This document shows positions 8,282 to 16,260 of a DNA stretch of 41,088 nt, piece after piece. Within the stretch, counting starts at the first letter, position 1, and each line of letters begins with the position of its first letter. The stretch is from an uncultured Bacteroides sp. (GTDB lineage Bacteria > Bacteroidota > Bacteroidia > Bacteroidales > Bacteroidaceae): positions 1-41,088 of the forward strand of contig URDR01000019.1 in assembly GCA_900546645.1 (NCBI GenBank), in the 5' to 3' direction. The position numbers and the translations under genes are program-made. Below the pieces are notes generated by a model. That model was given only the letters and a program-made list of their open reading frames with translations. It was not told the origin of the DNA and searched no databases.

Positions 8282-9820
8282 ATGACATTGGAAGTTATTA
8301 TCGTATTACTCTCACTGGCTGCCATGTTAGCAGCTTTGATCATGGATAAAATGCGTCCGGGAATGATTCTGTTCTCGGTCGTTGTCATCTTTTTGTGCAC
8401 CGGAATCCTGAGCCCGAAAGAAATGCTGGAAGGATTCAGCAACAAAGGGATGATAACTGTTGCCATGCTGTTTCTTGTCAGCGAAGGGGTGCGCCAAAGC
8501 GGAGCTTTAACCGAGTTGATAAAAAAACTGCTGCCGCAGAAAAAGACAAGTGTATTTAGAGCACAGGTTCGCATGTTGCCTATCATTGCTTTCATTTCTG
8601 CCTTTCTTAACAATACGCCGGTGGTAGTTATCTTTGCTCCGATTATCAAGCGCTGGGCGAATTATGTGAAACAGCCTGCCACTTTCTTTCTGATTCCTCT
8701 GTCTTATGTAACCATACTGGGAGGAATATGTACCCTTATCGGAACATCAACCAACCTCGTTGTACACAGCATGATTTTGGATGCAGGAATGCAGGGATTC
8801 GGTATGTTCGAATTAGGTAAAGTGGGGATATTCATTGCTATTATAGGAATTATCTATCTGTTTATCTTCTCAAGCAAATTGCTTCCTTCTGACCGTCCGG
8901 AGGTGACAGCCGAAGACGATGACACCAATCTTCACCCCGTAGAGGCGGTCATTGGAGCCCGCTTTCCCGGTATTAACAAACAAGTTCTCGACTTTGATTT
9001 TAAACGCCACTATGGAGCTGAGATAAAAGAAATACGCCGTAACGGACGCACCTATACCGATTTCAAGAATGTAAGTTTTCGTGAAGGAGATACTTTAGTG
9101 GTTTTAACCGACGACAGTTTCATACAGACATGGGGGGAATCTTCCGTCTTCCTTATGCTTGCCAACGGGAAAGACTATGAGCCTGCAGGAAAGAAAAAAC
9201 GCTGGTTTGCCATTTTCTTACTGCTTTTTATGATTGTAGGAGCAACCGTCGGTGAACTACCGGCTGTACAGAAAATGCTGCCTGAAGGCATTAAACTGGA
9301 TATGTTTTTCTTCGTTGCGATAACAACCGTCATCATGGCATGGACAAAAATGTTTCCCCCTCAGAAATATACCAAATACATTTCATGGGACATTCTGATT
9401 ACCATTGCATGCGCATTTGCCATCAGCAAGGCGATGGAAAATTCCGGTGTAGCCGACCTGCTTGCCGGTTACATCATCAGCCTCAGCCATGATTATGGAG
9501 CCTATGTCTTACTGGCCGTATTATTCATCATCACCAATATTTTTACAGAGCTGATTACTAATAACGCGGCTGCGGCTCTTTCATTCCCGCTGGCTCTTTC
9601 TATATCCAGCCAGTTAGGAGTGAGCCCCATGCCTTTCTTTGTAGTAATCTGTATGGCAGCTTCTGCCAGTTTCTCTACCCCGATAGGCTATCAGACCAAC
9701 CTGATTGTTCAAGGTATCGGAAATTATAAATTTACAGATTTCGTGCGAATCGGACTTCCGCTGAACATCATTACATTCTTGATTTCAGTCTTCGTCATTC
9801 CCCAAATCTGGCCGTTTTAA
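8282..9820 (+). CDS. SLC13-type anion permease, probably sulfate
   Basis: 512 residues, about 10 to 12 membrane segments. It has the divalent anion symporter motifs in both halves: LNNTPVVVIFAPII and GTSTNLVVHSM in the first, and NNAAAALSFPLAL and FSTPIGYQTNLIVQG in the second. A cytosolic loop at about residues 205-285 (EAVIGARFPGINKQ ... FREGDTLVVL) resembles a single RCK_C/TrkA_C regulatory domain, as in bacterial sulfate permeases of this family; many relatives have two. Its place between cysQ and cysC (10 and 12 base gaps) argues for sulfate as substrate. This is inference from context; dicarboxylate transport is the alternative. Confidence 0.87.
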   Translation: MTLEVIIVLLSLAAMLAALIMDKMRPGMILFSVVVIFLCTGILSPKEMLEGFSNKGMITVAMLFLVSEGVRQSGALTELIKKLLPQKKTSVFRAQVRMLPIIAFISAFLNNTPVVVIFAPIIKRWANYVKQPATFFLIPLSYVTILGGICTLIGTSTNLVVHSMILDAGMQGFGMFELGKVGIFIAIIGIIYLFIFSSKLLPSDRPEVTAEDDDTNLHPVEAVIGARFPGINKQVLDFDFKRHYGAEIKEIRRNGRTYTDFKNVSFREGDTLVVLTDDSFIQTWGESSVFLMLANGKDYEPAGKKKRWFAIFLLLFMIVGATVGELPAVQKMLPEGIKLDMFFFVAITTVIMAWTKMFPPQKYTKYISWDILITIACAFAISKAMENSGVADLLAGYIISLSHDYGAYVLLAVLFIITNIFTELITNNAAAALSFPLALSISSQLGVSPMPFFVVICMAASASFSTPIGYQTNLIVQGIGNYKFTDFVRIGLPLNIITFLISVFVIPQIWPF

Positions 9821-9832
9821 ACATAAAGAATT

Positions 9833-10450
9833 ATGGAAATAAAAAATAATATCTATCCTATTTTCGACAAAATGCTGGGCCGTTCCGACAAAGAATCACT
9901 GCTGAAACAACGCGGCATCATGATTTGGTTTACAGGGTTAAGCGGCTCAGGAAAAAGTACCATCGCCATTGCCTTGGAACGGGAACTTCAAAAAAGAGGC
10001 TTACTCTGCCGCATCTTAGACGGAGACAATATCCGCAGCGGTATTAACAATAACTTAGGGTTCTCAGCCGAAGACCGCATTGAAAACATCCGCCGTATTG
10101 CCGAAATCGGCAAGTTGTTTGTAGATACAGGTATCATTACAATAGCTGCCTTTATCAGCCCGAACAATGCCATCCGCGAAATGGCAGCCAATATTATCGG
10201 GAAAGAAGACTTCATGGAAGTTTATATCAGTACCCCGATTGAAGAATGCGAACGCCGTGATGTAAAAGGTCTGTATGCAAAAGCCCGACGTGGGGAAATT
10301 AAAGATTTCACAGGAGTATCCTCCCCTTTTGAGGCTCCACAACATCCCGACTTGTCGCTCGATACTTCGGTTTTGTCTGTCGAAGAATCAGTAAACTTAC
10401 TGCTCAATCTTATCTTACCAAAGGTTGATCACTCATGTGCCAATAAATAA
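9833..10450 (+). CDS. cysC: adenylylsulfate (APS) kinase CysC
   Basis: 205 residues. It phosphorylates APS to PAPS with ATP. The Walker A loop is FTGLSGSGKST (about residues 34-44), followed by the APS-binding DGDNIRSGINNNLGFS and the mobile-lid region RDVKGLYAKARRGEIKDFTG, all standard for CysC. Length is normal. It precedes cysD by 14 bases. No assimilatory reductase (cysH) gene occurs here, so PAPS made by this cluster would serve sulfonation. Confidence 0.96.
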   Translation: MEIKNNIYPIFDKMLGRSDKESLLKQRGIMIWFTGLSGSGKSTIAIALERELQKRGLLCRILDGDNIRSGINNNLGFSAEDRIENIRRIAEIGKLFVDTGIITIAAFISPNNAIREMAANIIGKEDFMEVYISTPIEECERRDVKGLYAKARRGEIKDFTGVSSPFEAPQHPDLSLDTSVLSVEESVNLLLNLILPKVDHSCANK

Positions 10451-10464
10451 TCATCATAACAACA

Positions 10465-11376
10465 ATGAAAGAAGAATATAAACTGAGCCACCTGAAAGAG
10501 CTGGAAGCGGAATCAATTCACATTATCCGCGAGGTGGCTGCCGAATTTGAAAATCCGGTCATGCTATACAGTATAGGTAAAGACTCATCGGTAATGGTAC
10601 GCTTAGCTGAAAAGGCATTTGCTCCCGGAAAGGTTCCATTCCCGCTTATGCATATTGATTCAAAATGGAAATTCAAGGAAATGATTCAGTTCCGCGATGA
10701 CTATGCAAAAAAATATGGCTGGAACTTGATTGTAGAAAGCAATATGGAAGCATTCAATGCCGGAGTAGGCCCTTTTACTCATGGAAGTAAAGTGCATACT
10801 GACTTGATGAAAACTCAAGCTCTTTTACATGCACTCGATAAATACAAGTTTGATGCTGCCTTCGGAGGTGCACGTCGCGACGAAGAAAAATCGCGTGCCA
10901 AAGAACGTATTTTCTCTTTCCGCAACGAATTTCATCAGTGGGACCCCAAAAACCAGCGCCCGGAATTGTGGGACATCTATAATGCACGTATCCGGAAAGG
11001 AGAAAGCATCCGCGTTTTTCCACTGAGCAACTGGACCGAGCTTGATATCTGGCAATACATCCGTCTGGAAAACATTCCTATTGTTCCACTATATTTCGCT
11101 AAAGAACGTCCGGTGGTTAATATCGACGGACAGCTCATCATGCCCGATGATGAACGTCTTCCGGAAAAATACCGAGACAAAATAGAAATGAAGAAAATCC
11201 GTTTCCGTACGCTTGGCTGCTGGCCGTTAACCGGAGCAATAGAAAGTGAAGCCGATACGATTGAAAAAATCGTAGAAGAAATGATGACTACCACCAAAAG
11301 TGAGCGTACCACACGCGTGATTGACTTCGATCAGGAAGCAAGTATGGAGCAAAAGAAACGTGAAGGTTATTTTTAA
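10465..11376 (+). CDS. cysD: sulfate adenylyltransferase subunit 2 CysD
   Basis: 303 residues, the catalytic subunit of the heterodimeric ATP sulfurylase that makes APS from sulfate and ATP. The PP-loop motif SIGKDSSVMVRL (about residues 34-45) and downstream GGARRDEEKSRAKERIFSFR, RIRKGESIRVFPLSNWTELDIW and FRTLGCWPLTGA are characteristic. It is 6 bases upstream of cysN, its GTPase partner. Confidence 0.97.
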   Translation: MKEEYKLSHLKELEAESIHIIREVAAEFENPVMLYSIGKDSSVMVRLAEKAFAPGKVPFPLMHIDSKWKFKEMIQFRDDYAKKYGWNLIVESNMEAFNAGVGPFTHGSKVHTDLMKTQALLHALDKYKFDAAFGGARRDEEKSRAKERIFSFRNEFHQWDPKNQRPELWDIYNARIRKGESIRVFPLSNWTELDIWQYIRLENIPIVPLYFAKERPVVNIDGQLIMPDDERLPEKYRDKIEMKKIRFRTLGCWPLTGAIESEADTIEKIVEEMMTTTKSERTTRVIDFDQEASMEQKKREGYF

Positions 11377-11382
11377 AATTGA

Positions 11383-12900
11383 ATGAACATGGAAGAACTA
11401 AATAAAAACAAATCAGGGAATCCAATGGAAGGAGAAGCCCGAGGCGCAATGTCTATTGAGGAGTTTTTGGAGAAAGACGAGCAGAAAGACTTGCTTCGTT
11501 TTCTCACAGCCGGCTCTGTAGACGACGGAAAGTCTACCCTAATCGGACGACTGCTTTTTGACAGCAAAAAACTTTATGAAGACCAGCTGGATGCACTTGA
11601 AAGAGACAGCAAGCGTATGGGGAATGCCGGCGAGCATATCGACTATGCTCTACTGCTGGACGGACTGAAAGCCGAACGTGAACAGGGTATAACTATTGAT
11701 GTGGCTTACCGCTATTTCTCAACAAACAATCGTAAGTTTATCATTGCCGACACTCCGGGACACGAGCAATATACACGTAACATGATTACCGGAGGTTCTA
11801 CCGCTAATCTTGCCATTATTTTGGTAGATGCCCGCACCGGAGTCATTACTCAGACACGCCGACACTCTTATCTGGTTTCACTCCTCGGAATCAAACATGT
11901 GGTATTGGCTGTAAACAAGATGGACTTGGTTGACTTCTCAAAAGAAGTATTCGATCAAATCGTATCTGAGTATAAATCATTCATTGCCCCGTTAGGCATA
12001 CCCGATGTACAGTGTATTCCGCTTTCTGCACTCGATGGTGACAACGTAGTGGAAAAATCAGAACGTACCCCATGGTATGACGGAGTTTCTCTACTGGAAT
12101 ATCTTGAAACCGTACATATCGGCAATGACCATAACCTGAACGACTTCCGTTATCCGGTTCAGTACGTATTACGCCCAAACCTGGATTTCCGCGGATTCTG
12201 CGGTAAAGTAGCCTCAGGTATTATCCGCAAAGGGGATGAAGTGATGGCTTTACCTTCTGGTAAAAAGTCGCACGTAAAAAGTATCGTAACCTATGAAGGA
12301 GAAATTGACTATGCCTTCCCTCCCATGTCGGTAACGCTGACACTGGAAGATGAAATCGATGTTTCCCGCGGTGAAATGCTGGTTCACCCTTCTAACTTGC
12401 CTATGGTGGGACGTAACTTTGAAGCCATGCTGGTATGGATGGATGAGGAAAAGATGGATATGGAAAAATCATTCTTCCTGAAACAAACCACCAACACCAG
12501 CCGCACACGCATTGACAGCATCAAATATAAGGTAGATATCAATACCATGGAGCATCTGTCTGTTGAAAACGGACGCCTGACCAAAGAAGATGTTCCCATG
12601 CAGCTGAACCAGATTGCGCATGTGGTACTGACTTCGTCAAAAGAGCTTTTCTTTGACCCTTACACAAAAAACAAGTCAACCGGAGCTTTCGTTCTTATCG
12701 ACCCGATTACCAATAATACCAGCGCAGTAGGTATGATTATCAACCGGATAGAAGATAAGGATATGCACACCACAATGGAAATTCCAGTGCTCAACTTACC
12801 TAAATTAGGTATTGCCCCTGAACACTACGATGCAATCAGAACTGCCGTTAAAGACCTTGCCCGCCAAGGTATCCATATTGAATTGAAAACTAATAATTAA
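11383..12900 (+). CDS. cysN: sulfate adenylyltransferase subunit 1 CysN (GTPase)
   Basis: 505 residues. This elongation-factor-like GTPase couples GTP hydrolysis to APS formation by CysD. Motifs: G1 SVDDGKSTLIGRLLFD (about residues 43-58), G2 region around EREQGITIDVAYRYFST, G3 DTPGHEQYTRNM, G4 NKMDLVDFS, then EF-Tu-like domains 2 and 3. CysN is not fused to CysC, which is separate here. A second ATG at 11389 could also be the start. The sulfotransferase gene begins 4 bases after its stop, indicating one operon. Confidence 0.97.
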   Translation: MNMEELNKNKSGNPMEGEARGAMSIEEFLEKDEQKDLLRFLTAGSVDDGKSTLIGRLLFDSKKLYEDQLDALERDSKRMGNAGEHIDYALLLDGLKAEREQGITIDVAYRYFSTNNRKFIIADTPGHEQYTRNMITGGSTANLAIILVDARTGVITQTRRHSYLVSLLGIKHVVLAVNKMDLVDFSKEVFDQIVSEYKSFIAPLGIPDVQCIPLSALDGDNVVEKSERTPWYDGVSLLEYLETVHIGNDHNLNDFRYPVQYVLRPNLDFRGFCGKVASGIIRKGDEVMALPSGKKSHVKSIVTYEGEIDYAFPPMSVTLTLEDEIDVSRGEMLVHPSNLPMVGRNFEAMLVWMDEEKMDMEKSFFLKQTTNTSRTRIDSIKYKVDINTMEHLSVENGRLTKEDVPMQLNQIAHVVLTSSKELFFDPYTKNKSTGAFVLIDPITNNTSAVGMIINRIEDKDMHTTMEIPVLNLPKLGIAPEHYDAIRTAVKDLARQGIHIELKTNN

Positions 12901-12904
12901 AATA

Positions 12905-14011
12905 ATGGGATTACTTGAATTCAGTAAACTTCCGATAAATACATTGGTTGGAGCCGACTGGAAAACATTCAACCAAGTTACAGCCGGACGTACCATCGAC
13001 CCCGCTTATCGCGGAAAGTACCGCCTGACCAAAGCTGTATGCCGCTTGCTTGCTACCTTGAAACCGCTTCAAGACAAGCGCTACGAGAAATTGCTTGCCA
13101 ACCAGCCACTGGAGCATGATCCTGTGTTTATCCTCGGGCACTGGCGCAGCGGAACAACATTCATGCATAATGTTTTTTCTTGCGATAAACATTTCGGATA
13201 TAACACAACTTATCAGACTGTCTTTCCTCATCTGATGATGTGGGGACAACCGTTCTTCAAGAAAAATATGAGTTGGCTCATGCCCGACAAGCGTCCGACT
13301 GACAACATGGAACTGGCAGTTGACCTTCCACAAGAAGAAGAGTTTGCACTGGCCAACATGATGCCCTATACATATTATAATTTCTGGTTCCTCCCCAAAC
13401 AGACGCAAGAGTATGCCGATAAATACTTACTCTTTGATGACATCAGTGAAGAAGAACTGAAAGTATTTGAAGAAACATTTACCAAGCTGATAAAAATCTC
13501 GTTGTGGAACACCGGAGGAAGTCAGTTCCTCAGCAAGAATCCTCCACACACCGGACGAGTAAAAGAACTGGTAAAAATGTTCCCGAATGCAAAATTCATC
13601 TACTTGATGCGTAATCCGTATACCGTATTTGAATCGACAAGAAGCTTCTTTACCAATACAATTCAGCCACTTAAACTGCAAGATATTTCGAATGAAGAAA
13701 TCCAGGAAAATATTCTTTCAGTTTATACCAAGCTATACCATAAGTATGAAGCTGACAAACATTTTATCCCAGAAGGGAATTTGGTAGAGGTAAAATTCGA
13801 AGACTATGAAACCAATGCTTTCGATTTGACTCAGGAAATTTACCAGAAATTGAATATTCCGGGATTTGATGAAGCACGCGCCAATATTGAAACTTATGTC
13901 AATAAAAAGAAAGGATATAAGAAAAACAAATATCAATATAAACCGGAAACAGTAGAACTGGTTGAAAAGAACTGGTCGTTTGCACTCGACCAATGGGGGT
14001 ATAAGCTCTAA
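12905..14011 (+). CDS. PAPS-dependent sulfotransferase (Sulfotransfer_3 type)
   Basis: 368 residues. It transfers the sulfuryl group from PAPS to an acceptor alcohol. The 5'-phosphosulfate loop is FILGHWRSGTTFMHNVF (about residues 75-91), and the 3'-phosphate site is R236-NPYTVFE-S244, with the Arg-to-Ser spacing of 8 seen in animal SULTs. No signal peptide, so it acts in the cytosol where PAPS is made. It is the last gene of the cysQ-SLC13-cysC-cysD-cysN run, and a strong terminator follows. From memory, a B. thetaiotaomicron gene in the same context (BT_0416) has been reported to sulfonate cholesterol and related sterols; this gene is probably its orthologue, but acceptor specificity cannot be read from sequence. 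Confidence 0.9.
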   Translation: MGLLEFSKLPINTLVGADWKTFNQVTAGRTIDPAYRGKYRLTKAVCRLLATLKPLQDKRYEKLLANQPLEHDPVFILGHWRSGTTFMHNVFSCDKHFGYNTTYQTVFPHLMMWGQPFFKKNMSWLMPDKRPTDNMELAVDLPQEEEFALANMMPYTYYNFWFLPKQTQEYADKYLLFDDISEEELKVFEETFTKLIKISLWNTGGSQFLSKNPPHTGRVKELVKMFPNAKFIYLMRNPYTVFESTRSFFTNTIQPLKLQDISNEEIQENILSVYTKLYHKYEADKHFIPEGNLVEVKFEDYETNAFDLTQEIYQKLNIPGFDEARANIETYVNKKKGYKKNKYQYKPETVELVEKNWSFALDQWGYKL

Positions 14012-14054
14012 AAAGAAATAACCAAAGGTTATCCTCTTTTAAAAGATAAAATCT

Positions 14055-14125
14055 AAACGCAGAAACTTGATTAAGTAAAATTGCCATAAAGCCATTTTTA
14101 CTTATTCAGGTTTCTGCGTTTTTTA
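14055..14125 (+). terminator. terminator of the sulfonation operon
   Basis: A 12-bp stem (14055-14066 with 14110-14121) continues inward through partly paired TTAAGTAAAA and TTTTTACTTA and is followed by Ts to 14124. It closes the cysQ-to-sulfotransferase transcript. Confidence 0.85.
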
Positions 14126-14265
14126 GTGCTCGCCCTTTCCCGAAAAAGTGCTGAAACAAGAGCCAACATCACCCATTTGATTTTCTGAAACAAAAATGTC
14201 ATTTTCAAGACATTATCCCGTAATAAATCTTCCTTTCTTTTGCAGTACTTAAATCAAAGGAATTT

Positions 14266-15072
14266 ATGGAATATCGGACTCATTACCGTACGGTTATACT
14301 TTCAGATATCCACTTAGGAACAACCCACTCGAAAGTAAACCAAGTAAACCACTTTCTCAGTTCAATAAACTGCGACCGACTTATTCTCAATGGGGATATC
14401 ATTGATGGATGGGGACTGAAAAAATCAGGAATAAAGAAGTGGAAGCCAGAACACTCACGCTTTTTCAAAATCATCATGAACTTAATGGAGAAGCAAAACA
14501 CTGAAGTTATTTACGTGCGCGGCAATCATGACGACTTTCTTGATGGAATCATACCGCTCAGCTTTGCCAATTTTCACATCGTAAAAGATTATATATTAGA
14601 AAGCAACGGAAAGCTTTTTCTTGTAACCCACGGAGACGTATTTGATAAAGTGACCACACAAATGAAGTGGTTAGCAAAGTTAGGAGATATAGGATATACC
14701 ATCCTGTTGCATCTGAATAACCTATATAACAGATACCGCACCCGGAAAGGGAAACCTTACTATTCTCTGTCGCAAACCATCAAACAACGAGTAAAAACAG
14801 CCGTATCTTACATCTCCGACTTTGAAAAGATCTTGGTAAACTATGCGCGCTCACGCCAATGTGAAGGAGTTATCTGCGGACATATCCACCACCCAGAAAA
14901 CCGCATGATAGAAGAAATACATTATCTCAACTCAGGCGACTGGGTTGAAACGCTTTCAGCACTTACAGAAGATACAAACGGAGAATGGAACGTAGCCTTC
15001 TATTCCGATTTTGAAGCTTCAATTCATCAAACCACCGATAACACATTTCCATTAATACCCATTGCATCATGA
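14266..15072 (+). CDS. LpxH-like metallophosphoesterase
   Basis: 268 residues of the calcineurin-like phosphoesterase superfamily, closest in motif layout to UDP-2,3-diacylglucosamine hydrolase (LpxH, lipid A synthesis). Metal ligands are visible: D14-x-H16 in SDIHLG, NGDIIDGW at about 42-49, RGNHDDF at about 85, VTHGDVFD and CGHIHHPE. The central insertion (about residues 130-185, KLGDIGYTILLHLNNLYNRYRTRKGK) resembles the helical cap of the LpxH group. The next gene, a glycosyltransferase, overlaps it by 4 bases (ATGA), so the two are translationally coupled. Whether it is the genome's lipid A enzyme or a paralogue acting on another glycolipid intermediate is open. Confidence 0.82.
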   Translation: MEYRTHYRTVILSDIHLGTTHSKVNQVNHFLSSINCDRLILNGDIIDGWGLKKSGIKKWKPEHSRFFKIIMNLMEKQNTEVIYVRGNHDDFLDGIIPLSFANFHIVKDYILESNGKLFLVTHGDVFDKVTTQMKWLAKLGDIGYTILLHLNNLYNRYRTRKGKPYYSLSQTIKQRVKTAVSYISDFEKILVNYARSRQCEGVICGHIHHPENRMIEEIHYLNSGDWVETLSALTEDTNGEWNVAFYSDFEASIHQTTDNTFPLIPIAS

Positions 15073-16181
15073 AAATCTTATTCATCGTACAAGGTGAAGG
15101 CAGAGGCCACCTTACTCAAGCCATCTCTTTAGAAAGATTACTTACCAGAAGTGGACACGAAGTGGTAGAAGTGCTTGTTGGAAAAAGTGAATCTCACCGC
15201 TTACCGGGTTTTTTCAACCGAAGCATCCAGGCTCCGATCAAACAGTTTATCAGTCCTAACTTTCTTCCCACTCCCACCAACAAGCGAGCAAATATTCCAC
15301 TCTCCGTCTTCTACAACCTAACCCAAATACCCGAATACATAGAAAGCATTCATTTCATTCACAAGCGTATCAAGGAAACTCAAGCTCATCTCATCATTAA
15401 CTTCTATGAATTACTGACCGGATTTGTCTATGCCTTCTTCCGTCCTTCCACTCCACAGATATGCATCGGACACCAATATTTGTTTCTTCATAAAGATTTC
15501 CGTTTTCCAAAGACCAACCGATGCAGCCTTTTTTTCCTGAAACTATTCACCCGTCTCACCGCTTTAGGAGCTTCACAGCGGTTAGCCTTGTCATTTCGTC
15601 CCATGAAAAACGAAGCCAATCTGAAAGTAGTCCCTCCCCTGCTGCGCCAAGACGTATTTTATCAGGAAAAACAAGACGGAAACTACATACACGGCTACAT
15701 GGTCAACTCCGGCTTCTCTGAAAGCGTACTCAAGTGGCATCATACCCATCCGGAAGTTCCTCTCCGTTTTTTCTGGGACCGCTGGAGCGAGAGTCCAATA
15801 AAGAAAATAGACGAGACTCTCTCTTTCTACCAGTTAGACGATACCGAATTTCTCCGCCAGATGGCCGGATGCCGTGCCTATGCCAGCACAGCCGGATTCG
15901 AATCCATCTGTGAAGCAATGTATTTGGGAAAACCCATTCTGATGGTTCCGGCACACATCGAGCAAGAATGCAACGCTTTTGATGCCATGGAAAACGGAGC
16001 CGGCATTACCGATGGAGATTTCAACTTGGAACACCTGCTTAAGTTTGCTGAAACCTATCAAGCCAATCCCTCTTTCATTCGCTGGGTGGAATCTGCTGAG
16101 TACGTCATTCTAAACGAGTTAGAACAATTCGTAGCACAAGATACGCTACAACACATGTATATGGTAGAAGATTACATTTAA
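15069..16181 (+). CDS. GT-B glycosyltransferase, MurG/UGT-like
   Basis: 370 residues. The N-terminus MKILFIVQGEGRGHLTQAISL is the GxGHL-type nucleotide-sugar glycosyltransferase start, and the C-terminal STAGFESICEAMYLGKP-(ILMVP) segment is the donor-binding motif of GT28/GT1-like enzymes (Glyco_trans_1_3-like family). No membrane helices are obvious. It overlaps the upstream phosphoesterase gene by 4 bases, suggesting the pair acts in one pathway, plausibly glycolipid synthesis: one enzyme removes a phosphate or nucleotide, the other adds a sugar. Donor and acceptor are unknown. ppk follows after 79 bp. Confidence 0.78.
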   Translation: MKILFIVQGEGRGHLTQAISLERLLTRSGHEVVEVLVGKSESHRLPGFFNRSIQAPIKQFISPNFLPTPTNKRANIPLSVFYNLTQIPEYIESIHFIHKRIKETQAHLIINFYELLTGFVYAFFRPSTPQICIGHQYLFLHKDFRFPKTNRCSLFFLKLFTRLTALGASQRLALSFRPMKNEANLKVVPPLLRQDVFYQEKQDGNYIHGYMVNSGFSESVLKWHHTHPEVPLRFFWDRWSESPIKKIDETLSFYQLDDTEFLRQMAGCRAYASTAGFESICEAMYLGKPILMVPAHIEQECNAFDAMENGAGITDGDFNLEHLLKFAETYQANPSFIRWVESAEYVILNELEQFVAQDTLQHMYMVEDYI

Positions 16182-16260
16182 CTTCAGATTTTTTCTTAAT
16201 CGAAATCATATTGTAACATGTTTTTCGTTCCTTCGCAGAATCTAAGGAATTTGATACATT

